The notes under the pieces: generated by a model | What the model was told of the DNA's origin: nothing | What the model saw: the letters and a program-made list of their open reading frames with translations, nothing else | The model's database searches: none | In this document: piece by piece, positions 46,102 through 56,201 of the stretch | Layout: every line of letters begins with the position of its first letter | Numbering within the stretch: the first letter of the stretch is position 1 | Translations under genes and position numbers: made by a program | Source: an uncultured Pelagibacteraceae bacterium | GTDB lineage: Bacteria > Pseudomonadota > Alphaproteobacteria > Pelagibacterales > Pelagibacteraceae | DNA: 64,000 nucleotides | Reading direction: 5' to 3' | Assembly: GCA_902611265.1 (NCBI GenBank) | Contig: CACLYY010000002.1 | Coordinates: 1 to 64,000 of the forward strand

Positions 46102-47769
46102 ACCTTCTGTTTCACCTTTATCATTAATTTTTATTTTATCTGCAGCTGGCACTTTTGGTAACCCAGGCATAGTCATTATTGCACCGCAAACAACTACGAT
46201 AAATTCTGCTCCTGATGATAACCTTACTTCTCTTATTGGTAGCACATGTCCGGATGGTGCACCTTTTAAATTAGGGTCTGTAGAAAAACTATATTGTGTC
46301 TTTGCAATACAAATTGGCAAGGATTGGTAACCTGTCTCTTCAAAATTTTTTAATTGTTCTCTTATTTTGGTGTCCGCTACAACTTCACTTGCTCTATATA
46401 ATTCCTTAGCAATCGTCTCAATTTTTTTAAACAATGATATTTTATCATCGTATAAAAATTTGAAGTCACTTTCTTTTTCACATATTTCAGCAACATTGTT
46501 TGCTAAATCTACTGCTCCTTCTCCACCTTTTTCCCAATGTTTTGATATTGATGCTGTTACACCTTTTTGTTGACAAAATTTTATAACTTCATCGACCTCT
46601 TTGTCTGTATCCAAAACAAAGTGATTAATAGCTACAGTAACAGGCAAGCCAAATTTTTGAATATTTTCAATATGTCTATCTAAATTCACCAATCCTTTTT
46701 TTACAGCATCTATATTTTCATTTTTGAGCTCATCTTTGTTAACACCACCGTGCATTTTTAATGCTCTAATAGTTGCTACAATCACCACACAACTTGGTTT
46801 TAATCCTGATTTTCTACATTTTATATCTAAGAATTTTTCAGCACCTAGATCGGCACCAAATCCTGCTTCAGTAACAACATAGTCTGATAGTTTTAATGCA
46901 GTTTTAGTTGCTAATACAGAATTACAACCATGCGCAATATTAGCGAAGGGACCTCCATGGATTATTGCGGGATTATTTTCCAAAGTTTGAGTTACATTTG
47001 GTCTAATTGCGTCTTTTAACAAAACTGTCATTGGACCATGTGCATTTAAATCTTTTGCATAAATTGGTTTTTTATCTCTTGTGTAAGCAACAGTTATATT
47101 TCCAATTCTATTTTCAAGATCATGTAGATCATTAGATAAACAAAAGATCGCCATGATTTCGGATGCAACTGTAATATCAAAACCATCTTCTCTTGGGAAA
47201 CCATTTGCAACCCCACCAAGATTAATATTGATTGATCTTAATGCTCGATCATTCATATCAAGCACTCTTTTCCAAACTATTCTTCTCACATCTATATTTA
47301 ATTTATTACCCCAATAAATATGGTTATCTATTAAAGCAGATAATAGATTGTGAGCAGAAGTGATTGCGTGAAAGTCACCTGTGAAATGAAGATTTATTTG
47401 TTCCATAGGAACAACTTGTGCATAACCACCACCAGCTGCGCCACCCTTCATTCCAAATGAAGGACCTAAGCTCGGCTCTCTTAAACAAACAATAGATTTT
47501 TTACCTATTTTATTTAATCCATCAGACAATCCCACTGAAGTGGTTGTTTTTCCTTCTCCAGCTGGAGTAGGAGTAATTGCTGTAACTAATATTAATTTCC
47601 CGTCTTTTTTATTTTTAAATTTTTCAAGATATTCCAGTTTAATCTTAGCTATGTATCTACTTATTGGACTATATGCCTCAGCATTATCTGGAACACCAAC
47701 CCCATCCAAAATCTCTTGAATTGGTTTCATATTTGCTTCTCTTGCAATTTGGATATCTGTTTTTGACAT
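46093..47769 (-). CDS. fhs: Formate--tetrahydrofolate ligase
   Basis: A 558-residue protein, the normal length. The P-loop is [14 protein letters not shown], followed by [20 protein letters not shown] and [15 protein letters not shown], which are family hallmarks. It joins formate to tetrahydrofolate with ATP, or runs in reverse to yield ATP and formate from 10-formyl-THF. In this window it can drain the C1 units released by Tdm and Mgd. It is divergent from soxB/mgdA across a 128-bp AT-rich gap. Confidence 0.96.
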   Translation of the reverse strand: MSKTDIQIAREANMKPIQEILDGVGVPDNAEAYSPISRYIAKIKLEYLEKFKNKKDGKLILVTAITPTPAGEGKTTTSVGLSDGLNKIGKKSIVCLREPSLGPSFGMKGGAAGGGYAQVVPMEQINLHFTGDFHAITSAHNLLSALIDNHIYWGNKLNIDVRRIVWKRVLDMNDRALRSININLGGVANGFPREDGFDITVASEIMAIFCLSNDLHDLENRIGNITVAYTRDKKPIYAKDLNAHGPMTVLLKDAIRPNVTQTLENNPAIIHGGPFANIAHGCNSVLATKTALKLSDYVVTEAGFGADLGAEKFLDIKCRKSGLKPSCVVIVATIRALKMHGGVNKDELKNENIDAVKKGLVNLDRHIENIQKFGLPVTVAINHFVLDTDKEVDEVIKFCQQKGVTASISKHWEKGGEGAVDLANNVAEICEKESDFKFLYDDKISLFKKIETIAKELYRASEVVADTKIREQLKNFEETGYQSLPICIAKTQYSFSTDPNLKGAPSGHVLPIREVRLSSGAEFIVVVCGAIMTMPGLPKVPAADKIKINDKGETEGLF

Positions 47770-47897
47770 TTGGTTTAAAACCTATAATAAATTAATGTGC
47801 AAAATTTCTATACTTTTTTAATAGGATTTTAAACATCTAAAAAATATATATATAAAAAATAAGAAAAAATTTAAGTTTATTTAGATAAAATTATAAA
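47770..47897. promoter_or_regulatory. Divergent control region between fhs and mgdA/soxB
   Basis: A 128-bp AT-rich gap with outward-facing starts on both sides. A TATATATATAAAAAAT stretch at 47845-47860 resembles the AT-rich elements near tdm/tmoX and the FAD oxidoreductase gene. No clear -35/-10 pair or riboswitch-like fold was found by eye. Confidence 0.35.
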
Positions 47898-49154
47898 ATG
47901 CAAAAATACTCAGTTTTTAGTCTAATAAAAAATGCATTCTCAGATCATCAAAATTGGGAAGTTGCATGGAAAGATCCAACTCCTAAAAAAGAATACGATG
48001 TAATTATCATTGGCGGGGGAGGCCATGGATTAGCAACCGCATATTACTTAGCAAAAGAACACAACATTACAAATGTTGCTATCATTGAAAAAGGTTGGAT
48101 AGGTGGAGGAAACGTTGGAAGGAATACTACAATTATTAGGTCTAATTACATGCATGATGAGAATGGTTTGTTTAGTGAATTTGGTATGGATCTTTGGAGA
48201 AAGATGAGCCAAGATTTAAATTACAATGTAATGTTTTCCCCAAGAGGAATAATTAATCTTGCCCACTCAGATGCACAAATGAATGCCTATTCAAGAAGGG
48301 GAAATTCAATGCGTTTGAACGGCATTGATGCGGTTTTGTTAAATAGAGAAGAAGTTCAAAAGTTAATTCCAATGGCAGACTTTTCTGACAATGTAAGGTT
48401 TCCAATTTTTGGAGGTTTGATGCAACCAAGTGCTGGAACAGCAAGACACGATGCTGTTGCCTGGGGTTATGCAAGACAAGCAGACTCTATGGGTGTTGAC
48501 ATAATTCAAAACTGCGAAGTTACGGGATTTGATGTCTCAAATGGAAAAATTCTTGGAGTAAGAACTTCTAAAGGAGATATTAAAGCAAAGAAAGTTGGTT
48601 TATGTGTTGCAGGAAGTACAAATATTTTGGCAGAAATGTTAAATATGACTTTACCAATTGAAACTCATTTGCTTCAGGCATGTGTTTCAGAGCCTATTAA
48701 ACCTTTGCTTGATCATGTTGTTACATTTGGTGCAGGACATTTTTACTGTAGCCAATCAGATAAAGGGGAAATGGTTATGGGTGGAGACTTAGATGGATAT
48801 AATAGTTATTCTCAAAGAGGAAACCTACCAACTCTTCAACATGTTTTAACAGAAGGGATTGCGATGTTTCCATTTCTTAGCAAATTAAAAATGTTAAGAA
48901 CTTGGGGTGGAATAATGGATATGTCCATGGATGGATCGCCAATTATTGATAAAACGCACATTAATGGATTATATTTAAATTGTGGTTGGTGCTATGGTGG
49001 ATTTAAGGCAACTCCAGCTTCCGGGTGGACTTTTGCACATACAATTGCTCAAGATAGAGTTCATGATTTAAATGCTGGTTATAGCCTAAACAGATTTAGC
49101 ACTGGAAATTTAATTGATGAAAAAGGCCTAGGAACTAAAACCTGGATATCATAA
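47898..49154 (+). CDS. mgdA: N-methylglutamate dehydrogenase / sarcosine oxidase beta subunit
   Basis: A 418-residue flavoprotein of the SoxB type. IIGGGGHGLATAYYLAKEHN (about 36-55) is the FAD site. ETHLLQACVSEPIKPL lies in the region where SoxB binds FMN covalently at the FAD/FMN interface, and GGWxx-type C-terminal contacts (LNCGWCYGGFKATPASG) follow. It is the catalytic subunit that oxidises the N-methyl amino acid. The four genes follow in SoxB-D-A-G order, with gaps or overlaps of 0-4 bp. With gmaS and mgsABC nearby, N-methylglutamate is the likelier substrate, but sarcosine is possible. Confidence 0.88.
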   Translation: MQKYSVFSLIKNAFSDHQNWEVAWKDPTPKKEYDVIIIGGGGHGLATAYYLAKEHNITNVAIIEKGWIGGGNVGRNTTIIRSNYMHDENGLFSEFGMDLWRKMSQDLNYNVMFSPRGIINLAHSDAQMNAYSRRGNSMRLNGIDAVLLNREEVQKLIPMADFSDNVRFPIFGGLMQPSAGTARHDAVAWGYARQADSMGVDIIQNCEVTGFDVSNGKILGVRTSKGDIKAKKVGLCVAGSTNILAEMLNMTLPIETHLLQACVSEPIKPLLDHVVTFGAGHFYCSQSDKGEMVMGGDLDGYNSYSQRGNLPTLQHVLTEGIAMFPFLSKLKMLRTWGGIMDMSMDGSPIIDKTHINGLYLNCGWCYGGFKATPASGWTFAHTIAQDRVHDLNAGYSLNRFSTGNLIDEKGLGTKTWIS

Positions 49155-49424
49155 ATGTTATATATCAACTGTCCACATTGTGGACTTAGATCTCAGAATG
49201 AATTTGCTTATGGCGGAGATGCAACAGTAAAGCGTCCTGAACTAAATAAAGAAATAAGCGATCAAGAATGGGATAATTTTGTATACTTAAGAAAAAGTCC
49301 AAGAGGAAAACATTTAGAATTATGGCATCATATTTCTGGATGTAGACAATGGATTAAAGTTGAGAGAGATACATCAACTCACGAAATTTTTAAAACTTAT
49401 AAAGCAAACGAAGCAATAGAATAA
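49155..49424 (+). CDS. mgdB: N-methylglutamate dehydrogenase / sarcosine oxidase delta subunit
   Basis: An 89-residue SoxD-type protein. A zinc site is formed by CPHCG near the N-terminus, with a histidine and cysteine in HHISGCRQW. GDATVKRPEL and FVYLRKSPRGKHLELW are typical. It is a small structural subunit of the heterotetramer. It starts directly after the mgdA stop and its stop overlaps the next ATG by 1 bp. Confidence 0.9.
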   Translation: MLYINCPHCGLRSQNEFAYGGDATVKRPELNKEISDQEWDNFVYLRKSPRGKHLELWHHISGCRQWIKVERDTSTHEIFKTYKANEAIE

Positions 49425-52420
49425 TGCCCCAGGATTTTAGATTAGATAATGTTGGAATGGTCAATAGAGAAAAAAAAATCTCGTTTAAGTTTAATGGCAA
49501 AAAATATTTTGGTTTCGAGGGAGATACTATCGCATCTGCCTTAATAGCGAATGGAGTTCATTTAGTAGGTAGAAGTTTTAAATATCATAGGCCTAGGGGT
49601 TTTTTTGGAGTTGGTGTTGATGAGCCCTATGCAATTCTGCAGTTAGACAGAAATAACGAGAGAGATCCAAATATAAGAGCAACAGAACAAGAAATTTTTG
49701 AAGGACTAGAGGTTAAGAGTGTTAATTGTTGGCCTAGTGTAAATTTTGATATTGGAGCGATAAATAATTTTTTAAAAATGTTTTTTCCAGCTGGTTTTTA
49801 TTACAAAACATTTATGTGGCCTCCTAGCTTTTGGTATAAAATATATGAACCTTTTATTCGAATGGCAGCTGGATTTGGAGAAGCTTCAATCAAACATGAT
49901 AAAGAGAGATATGAACATAAATATGAGTATTGTGATTTATTAATAACGGGATCTGGACCTTCAGGTTTAGCAAGTGCTTATGCCGCTGCAAAGAATGGAG
50001 CCCGAGTAATATTGGCTGAGGATAAACCAAGATTTGGAGGTAGCTTATTAACAAGTGATGTAAATATAGGAAACCAAACAGGTGTTGAGTGGACAGAAAA
50101 AATTATAGCAGAACTAAAGTCCATGCCTAATGTTACAGTAAAAAATAGATCGCAAGTTTTTGGTTACTATGATCACAATATGTTAGTAATGTCAGAGCGT
50201 ATTAGTGATCACTTGCCAAAAACTCAAAAATATCTCCCTAAACAACGTTTGTGGTACATAAGAGCAAATGAAGTATTGATTTCGTCAGGTTCAATTGAAA
50301 GACCTTTAGTTTTTGGAAACAATGATACTCCTGGCGTTATGTTATCGTCAGCTGCCAAAGAGTATATGAAAGTTTATGGCGTATTAGTTGGAAAAAAACC
50401 TTTAATTTTCACAAACAATGATAGTGGTTATGAAACTGCAATTGAATTTAAAAAAAACGGAGTAAATCCAATCATATTGGATACAAGAAGTAATCCTTCT
50501 TCAGATATTATAACTGAGGCAAAAAATTTAAATATTGAAATTAAATTCTCACATGTCGTTGTTGCTGCAAAAGGCTATAAAAAAGTTAAATCAGCAGATA
50601 TTGCTAAAATATCTGACGATAAAAAAGAATTATTTAACATAGAAAATATAGAATGTGATTGTATTTGTGTATCAGGTTTTTGGACACCATCTATTCATTT
50701 AGCTTCACAGTCAGGAAACAAATCTAAATTTAACGAAAAAATTGATGCATTTGTACCAGATAAATCTAAACAACAAGAAAATACAATTGGGTCAGCAAAT
50801 GGAATATTTACATTAGAGGAAACAATTAAAGATGCTTTTGATAAAGGTTTTGATGTTTCAAATAAAATAACTGAAAAAAATAATAAAGTTTCAGTACCAA
50901 CAGTAGTAGAAAAAAAATCAACAGATCATGATAAATTTTGGTGTGTTCCTTTACCAAAAGGTAAATCTTATAAAAGGTTTTTAGATTTTCAAAATGACGT
51001 AGCGGTTTCTGATATTGAGCTAGCTCTAAGAGAAGGTTTCAGATCTATCGAGCATGTAAAAAGATATACAACGCTTGGTATGGCTACCGACCAAGGAAAA
51101 ACGAGTAATTTAAATGGATTACAATTAGTTTCTGATATTGAGAATAAAGTTGTTCCACAAGTAGGACATACGACTTTTAGACCTCCTTATACTCCAGTTT
51201 CAATTGGAGCAATTGTAGGAAGAGAAGTTGGTAAGCATTCTAAACCAACAAGGAAATCACCTATGCACTCATGGCATGAAAAAAATAATGCAGTTTTTGT
51301 TGATGCAGGGGTTTGGTTAAGACCAAGATATTACAAGCAAGGTAATGAAGGGTTATTTGAAGCATCAAAAAGAGAGGCAAAGAATGTAAGACAAAATGTA
51401 GGCGTATGTGATGTTACAACATTAGGTAAAATAGATGTTAAAGGACCAGATGCAGCAGAATTTTTAAATAGAGTTTATACTAACGCTTGGCTTAAACTTC
51501 CAGTAGGTAAAGCAAGATACGGTGTAATGTTAAGAGAAGATGGAATTGTAATGGATGATGGAACAACAACAAGGATTTCAGAAAATCATTATCATATGAC
51601 AACTACAACAGCTCAAGCAGCAAATGTTCTATCTCATTTAGAATACTATTTACAACTAGTGTGGCCAGAATTAAATGTAAACGTTGTATCAACCACAGAG
51701 CAATGGGCGGGTGCAGCAATCGCAGGACCTAATTCTAGAAAATTATTAATGAAATTATTCCCTAATTTAGATGTTTCAAACGAAGGTTTGCCATTTATGG
51801 GTTATAAAGAGGCTGATTTATTTGGAGTTCCTGCAAAAATTTACAGAATTTCGTTTTCTGGTGAGTTAGCATATGAGATTAACGTTGAATCTGATAGCGG
51901 ATATTTCATGTGGGAAAAAATCATGGAAGTTGGAAAAGAATTTCAAATACAACCATATGGAACTGAAGCTTTATCAACTCTAAGAATAGAAATGGGCCAT
52001 GTTGCGGGCTCTGAATTAGATGGAAGAACAATCCCTTACGATGCATCTTTAGAAGGGCTAGTTAGTAAGAAAAAAGATTTTATAGGCAAAAGATCTTTAA
52101 ACAGATCTGCCTTTACATCTACGGATAGAGAAAAATTAGTTGGCGTAGTTCCAATTGATAAAACTACAAGTATACCTGAGGGATCTTACATAGTAAAAGA
52201 TCCAAAAGCAAAATTACCTAACCCAAAATTAGGTCATGTTTCGGCCTCATGTTGGAGTGTTGAATATGATAACCCATTTTCTTTAGCAATAATTAAAGAT
52301 GGTAAAAATATGATAGGACAAAAACTCTTTGCTATGTCACCTTTAAAAAATAAAACGATACCTGTAGAGATTGTCTCTTCTCATTATGTAGATCCTGAAG
52401 GAAAGAGAGTTAGATCATGA
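49424..52420 (+). CDS. mgdC: N-methylglutamate dehydrogenase / sarcosine oxidase alpha subunit
   Basis: A 998-residue SoxA-type protein in the usual order. An N-terminal ferredoxin-like domain lacks cluster cysteines (FEGDTIASALIANGVHLVGR). A dinucleotide-binding domain follows (LLITGSGPSGLASAYAAAKN near 170). The C-terminal GcvT-type folate domain (about 610-990) contains GPDAAEFLNRVYTNAW, MLREDGIVMDDGTTTRI and ISFSGELAYEI. The folate domain captures the methyl-derived C1 unit as methylene-THF. It overlaps mgdD by 4 bp. Confidence 0.92.
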   Translation: MPQDFRLDNVGMVNREKKISFKFNGKKYFGFEGDTIASALIANGVHLVGRSFKYHRPRGFFGVGVDEPYAILQLDRNNERDPNIRATEQEIFEGLEVKSVNCWPSVNFDIGAINNFLKMFFPAGFYYKTFMWPPSFWYKIYEPFIRMAAGFGEASIKHDKERYEHKYEYCDLLITGSGPSGLASAYAAAKNGARVILAEDKPRFGGSLLTSDVNIGNQTGVEWTEKIIAELKSMPNVTVKNRSQVFGYYDHNMLVMSERISDHLPKTQKYLPKQRLWYIRANEVLISSGSIERPLVFGNNDTPGVMLSSAAKEYMKVYGVLVGKKPLIFTNNDSGYETAIEFKKNGVNPIILDTRSNPSSDIITEAKNLNIEIKFSHVVVAAKGYKKVKSADIAKISDDKKELFNIENIECDCICVSGFWTPSIHLASQSGNKSKFNEKIDAFVPDKSKQQENTIGSANGIFTLEETIKDAFDKGFDVSNKITEKNNKVSVPTVVEKKSTDHDKFWCVPLPKGKSYKRFLDFQNDVAVSDIELALREGFRSIEHVKRYTTLGMATDQGKTSNLNGLQLVSDIENKVVPQVGHTTFRPPYTPVSIGAIVGREVGKHSKPTRKSPMHSWHEKNNAVFVDAGVWLRPRYYKQGNEGLFEASKREAKNVRQNVGVCDVTTLGKIDVKGPDAAEFLNRVYTNAWLKLPVGKARYGVMLREDGIVMDDGTTTRISENHYHMTTTTAQAANVLSHLEYYLQLVWPELNVNVVSTTEQWAGAAIAGPNSRKLLMKLFPNLDVSNEGLPFMGYKEADLFGVPAKIYRISFSGELAYEINVESDSGYFMWEKIMEVGKEFQIQPYGTEALSTLRIEMGHVAGSELDGRTIPYDASLEGLVSKKKDFIGKRSLNRSAFTSTDREKLVGVVPIDKTTSIPEGSYIVKDPKAKLPNPKLGHVSASCWSVEYDNPFSLAIIKDGKNMIGQKLFAMSPLKNKTIPVEIVSSHYVDPEGKRVRS

Positions 52421-53004
52421 CGATAATATCACCTTTGCAAAACATTCATTCAGAGGGCTCTTATGGAAATTTTGAAAATAAAACTGAAAATGAATTATTG
52501 AAAATTTCTGAGTTAAAAAATTTATTAATTGTTCAAATAGTTCAGTACAAAAATTCTTCAATTAAAATAAATGATATAAATCTTAATAATTTGCAATTTG
52601 TAAATGAAGCACAAAAAGTTGTTGCAAATGAAAATTTAAGAATATTGTGGAATTCACCAAACAATTGGCTTGTTGTTTCTAAAAAAAAAGAACTTTTTAG
52701 TGAAATTTTAAAAAATTTTAATGATAGCGACTTTGCTATCACAGATCTCTCACACTCAAAAGCAATTATAGAAATAGAAGGGCCTAATGTTAAAGAGGTT
52801 TTAAAAAAAGGTTGTCCGTTTAATTTCAATATATTTAGTAAAAATATGTGCATCAACTCATCATATAACGGAATATCTTTTTTAGTTGATATGGTTGAAG
52901 ATGATCCTGAAAAAGCTAGAATTTTTTCACTTCGTAGTTTTGGAGAATCTATGTACCACTCAATAACTGATGCTTCACTAGAATATGGCTATAAATGTAT
53001 CTAG
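52417..53004 (+). CDS. mgdD: N-methylglutamate dehydrogenase / sarcosine oxidase gamma subunit
   Basis: A 195-residue SoxG-type protein with a small GcvT-related fold (NNWLVVSKKKELFSEIL, FAITDLSHSKAIIEIEGPNV, LKKGCPFN). It completes the heterotetramer. Divergent, Lys-rich sequence is normal for this subunit. It overlaps mgdC by 4 bp and is convergent with the transporter gene (3-bp gap). Confidence 0.87.
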   Translation: MTIISPLQNIHSEGSYGNFENKTENELLKISELKNLLIVQIVQYKNSSIKINDINLNNLQFVNEAQKVVANENLRILWNSPNNWLVVSKKKELFSEILKNFNDSDFAITDLSHSKAIIEIEGPNVKEVLKKGCPFNFNIFSKNMCINSSYNGISFLVDMVEDDPEKARIFSLRSFGESMYHSITDASLEYGYKCI

Positions 53005-53007
53005 AAA

Positions 53008-54633
53008 CTATTCAAAAGTTTTAAATCTTGTTTTTTGAATAATAAATACGAATAAAATTGGTAAAATTAAAGTCAGTAATGTTACAGTTATTAATAATAT
53101 TCCCAATTCAGAGTAGTCAGCAGTAGTCAATATTGCATTAGTCACTTTATCTTTGACTTCACGAGTAATTGTATAAATTTCATTTAAGTATTTTGTTCCT
53201 AAAGCACTTGCTGATAATGCTAAATTTGTAAAAGACGCAAAAACTGCAAAAAAAGTAGCTTTTAGGTGCGAAGGTGCATTTTTAGCAATCCATGCTAGTA
53301 AAGGTATCATTGAGACCTGACCTAAAGGCGACTCTAATGCTGTATTAATTAGTGCAATAAATTTAGCATCAACAATTCCATTTGTTATTGATGAGGTCCA
53401 ATTATGAAATCCGTAATACATTCCTACACTTGGCAGAAATAATATTGCACCAGCGATTGACAAAACTACAATGATTTTTGCTATAGAATTATTTGACATA
53501 AAAGGTCTAAGCAAAATAATTCCAAACAATGTTAAGACCGAAGCTAGTAGTGATAATATAGAAAAAAACTGCTCATTAAATTTTAGTTCATCTATTTCAA
53601 ACCAAGACAGTCCTGGACCTGGACCTGGCATTGCTCTAAATACGAATATAATCACAGCCGTCCCGACAATCGTAGATCTTAAATTTTGAGGCAGTTCTTT
53701 TATCAATTTACTCATCAGGAACAAAATAATTACCATAGATCCTAAAAAAACTATCTCTTGAGCAAAAGGAACTCCGAAGGAACCAACGCTGAGTGTAAAA
53801 ATTACAAAAATTAAACTACCACCTAAAATCCACCAATTAATCTCTGTTTTTTCATGTTCGTAATTATCTTCGTTACCGACTAAACCCTGACCAATTAATT
53901 TATTTTTTTTTTTATTTTTAAGATAGTTAGCAAAAATTACTCCTAAAATTGAAACAAATGGTATTACTAGTGCATAAATATAAATTGAGCCATAGAGCTC
54001 TATTTTGTCCGCTTGCTCTAAACTATCTACGCCTTTAAATAAGATTACATTTACTAAGGCAACTAGAACAGTGCCACCGATAATTGCAAATCGTCCAAGT
54101 GTCTGCATTGTAGTATGCATTGTTTTAATCTGATCTTGTGAAAATTTTTGACCTTCTTCATTAACAATTGGAACAGCTTCTACTGTCATTGCATCTGCAA
54201 CAACATCTTGAACCACATAACCAATGGGAGCTAAAAGAACACTTATTACAAACCAAGTTTCTACTTTTAGAATTGTGGACATCCATTCTGTATGGATAAT
54301 TAATCCATACATTATCAATAAGCTTAAACCAATTAGTGTAGCTCCTACATAAACCATATAATTTTTTTTGTTCCAAATTAGATCTACTAAATGACCTAAT
54401 GGCATTTTTAGTGCCCAAGGGATGCCAGCCCAAAACCCTAGCCCAGCAAGAAAGGCTGCTGATAAATTTAGATAATCTTTAACAAAAAATGTACCCACTA
54501 TTCCTGTTAAACCTGAAATTCCAGCTGCAAGATAAATCATTAAAGGTGGTAAATAGGATAATTTAAATTGTCTTCCTAAATCTAGTAAAGTGGAATCGAC
54601 AAATTTGGAAATTTGATTCATAAAATTATTCAA
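53008..54633 (-). CDS. MFS/BT1-like transporter (possible folate-biopterin transporter)
   Basis: A 541-residue protein with about 12 membrane helices. The N-terminal half resembles BT1 (folate-biopterin) transporters: AAGISGLTGIVGTFFVKDYL, WAGIPWALKMPLGHLVDLIW, and GYVVQDVVADAMTVEAVP with the conserved D-x-x-x-D pattern. A Lys-rich cytoplasmic loop joins the halves. Next to a folate-dependent dehydrogenase and fhs, uptake of folate or a pterin is attractive. The family call is from recall and the substrate is inference. It overlaps the following minus-strand gene start region by 8 bp. Confidence 0.72.
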   Translation of the reverse strand: MNNFMNQISKFVDSTLLDLGRQFKLSYLPPLMIYLAAGISGLTGIVGTFFVKDYLNLSAAFLAGLGFWAGIPWALKMPLGHLVDLIWNKKNYMVYVGATLIGLSLLIMYGLIIHTEWMSTILKVETWFVISVLLAPIGYVVQDVVADAMTVEAVPIVNEEGQKFSQDQIKTMHTTMQTLGRFAIIGGTVLVALVNVILFKGVDSLEQADKIELYGSIYIYALVIPFVSILGVIFANYLKNKKKNKLIGQGLVGNEDNYEHEKTEINWWILGGSLIFVIFTLSVGSFGVPFAQEIVFLGSMVIILFLMSKLIKELPQNLRSTIVGTAVIIFVFRAMPGPGPGLSWFEIDELKFNEQFFSILSLLASVLTLFGIILLRPFMSNNSIAKIIVVLSIAGAILFLPSVGMYYGFHNWTSSITNGIVDAKFIALINTALESPLGQVSMIPLLAWIAKNAPSHLKATFFAVFASFTNLALSASALGTKYLNEIYTITREVKDKVTNAILTTADYSELGILLITVTLLTLILPILFVFIIQKTRFKTFE

Positions 54634-55066
54634 TTACGTTTAATTTTATTAATTTAGTATTCTTTGTTTCATTACACCACAACTCGTAACTTTCACACAC
54701 TCTCCACAGATGGTTAATAGCTCTTTGAGAAATATCTAAAGGAAAATGGCTTTTTGCATAGTATAAATCAGGAAATTTAATTAATTGCTTCATCATTGCT
54801 TCTTTTTGAAGATTTAAAAGCCGAATTACTTCGGTAGAAATTTTTTCTCCAGAATTATTATCAATATAATTATTTTTTTTTAACTCTTCAAACCAATCAT
54901 CATGATACTTACCACTACTTATTTTTTCATATAATGGTGAACCCATGAATCTTTCCATAGCATCAATATTACTTATATTTTGCTCTTTACTTTTTATTTC
55001 ACTTATTGCCAAATAAATAACCTCTGCAACATAAAGTATATAAGGTTTGGTCAAATTTTTTTTCAT
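54626..55066 (-). CDS. Unknown soluble helical protein
   Basis: A 146-residue protein predicted mostly helical and soluble. Visible features are YVAEVIYLAISEIKSKEQ, a DWFEELKKNNYID segment and HLWRVCESYELWCN near the C-terminus. No family is recognised. It overlaps the transporter gene by 8 bp and follows an acetyltransferase gene after 4 bp, so the three form one operon. Confidence 0.65.
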   Translation of the reverse strand: MKKNLTKPYILYVAEVIYLAISEIKSKEQNISNIDAMERFMGSPLYEKISSGKYHDDWFEELKKNNYIDNNSGEKISTEVIRLLNLQKEAMMKQLIKFPDLYYAKSHFPLDISQRAINHLWRVCESYELWCNETKNTKLIKLNVIE

Positions 55067-55070
55067 GAAA

Positions 55071-55529
55071 TTATAAATTTAAACTATAATAACACGAATT
55101 TGGATCCTCTTTGTAATGTGCAAAAGGTTTGCATTTTTTGAATCCAAAATTTTTAAATAATTTTCTTGCTGGGGCAAAAAATTCTCCAGCGCCTGTTTCA
55201 ACACTTAATTTTTTAATTCCAATTTTTTTTGATTTATCTATTAAATGTATGATAATTTTCTCTCCATATCTTTTTTTCCTAAATTTGTCCGCAACTCTAA
55301 TTGACTTAAATTCCCCATGTTCTTCTGATAGGGTTTTCAAAGCTCCGCATCCAATTAAATCATTATTCTCCCATAAACTCCAAAATTTTATGCTGGGAAC
55401 TCTCAAACCTTGCACATCTAATACATGTGAACTACCTTCTGGCGATACAGATCTTAATTCAATAAAATGAATTCTTAGAAGCTCATTTACCTGTGGGTTA
55501 TCAAAGTTATTTTCTATTGATTTAATCAT
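55071..55529 (-). CDS. GNAT-family N-acetyltransferase
   Basis: About 152 residues from the ATG at 55529; a longer frame from 55556 adds nine hydrophobic residues that the family does not need. GCGALKTLSEEHGEFKSIRV and FRKKRYGEKIIIHLIDKSKK (acetyl-CoA pyrophosphate loop, here lacking the usual Gly-x-Gly), then SVETGAGEFFAPARKLFKNF and HYKEDPNSCYYS match a common bacterial GNAT subfamily. The acceptor is unknown. Confidence 0.85.
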   Translation of the reverse strand: MIKSIENNFDNPQVNELLRIHFIELRSVSPEGSSHVLDVQGLRVPSIKFWSLWENNDLIGCGALKTLSEEHGEFKSIRVADKFRKKRYGEKIIIHLIDKSKKIGIKKLSVETGAGEFFAPARKLFKNFGFKKCKPFAHYKEDPNSCYYSLNL

Positions 55530-55576
55530 TTTGAAGAACATATAATCTAAAAACAAATTAAACCAATATTAAATAT

Positions 55577-56197
55577 ATGTGTGGAAGATACGTAGTTACT
55601 AACGCTGTCACAAAAACAAAAAATATCGTGAAAACTGCGATTAATGTTCAAGACAGTGATAATTATAATGCACATCCATATCAAAATCTTCCTGTGGTCA
55701 AGAAATATAAAAACGGCAATACTGTTGAAAATCTTAAATGGGGAATTATTCCATCCTGGGCAAAACAGAAAGACTTTAAAGCCTTGATAAATGCAAGATT
55801 AGAAACAATTGATGAAAAGGTTTCATTTAAAAAACTTATAAAAACGCAAAGATGTATAGTTGTTGCCGATGGCTTCTACGAGTGGAAAAGAACAAAAGAT
55901 AACAAAATTCCATATTATTTTTCCAGAAATGATAAAAAAACAATTTTTATAGCTGCAATTTACGATGAAGGCCAATTTTGCATGATAACTGAGGAGGCAA
56001 GCCAAAATATTTCAGAAATTCACCATAGACAACCAGTAATACTTTATGAAAAAGATATAGATAAATATTTAAACATCGAACATTTTGGTTCAACTTTTTT
56101 AAAAGAGTGTAACAAAGTAAGTTTGACTTTTCACGAAATATCTAAGGATGTCAATAAACCAACGAATAATAGCGCCTCATTAATTCAACAAATTTAA
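55577..56197 (+). CDS. SRAP-family protein (YedK/HMCES-like abasic-site sensor)
   Basis: A 206-residue protein beginning MCGRY, with Cys2 as the nucleophile that crosslinks abasic sites in single-stranded DNA. WGIIPSWAKQ, INARLETIDEK, VADGFYEWKR (catalytic Glu) and IHHRQPVIL (catalytic His) are all intact. It protects abasic sites at forks and may be SOS-linked. It stands alone on the plus strand between minus-strand genes. Confidence 0.93.
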   Translation: MCGRYVVTNAVTKTKNIVKTAINVQDSDNYNAHPYQNLPVVKKYKNGNTVENLKWGIIPSWAKQKDFKALINARLETIDEKVSFKKLIKTQRCIVVADGFYEWKRTKDNKIPYYFSRNDKKTIFIAAIYDEGQFCMITEEASQNISEIHHRQPVILYEKDIDKYLNIEHFGSTFLKECNKVSLTFHEISKDVNKPTNNSASLIQQI

Positions 56198-56201
56198 GAT
56201 A

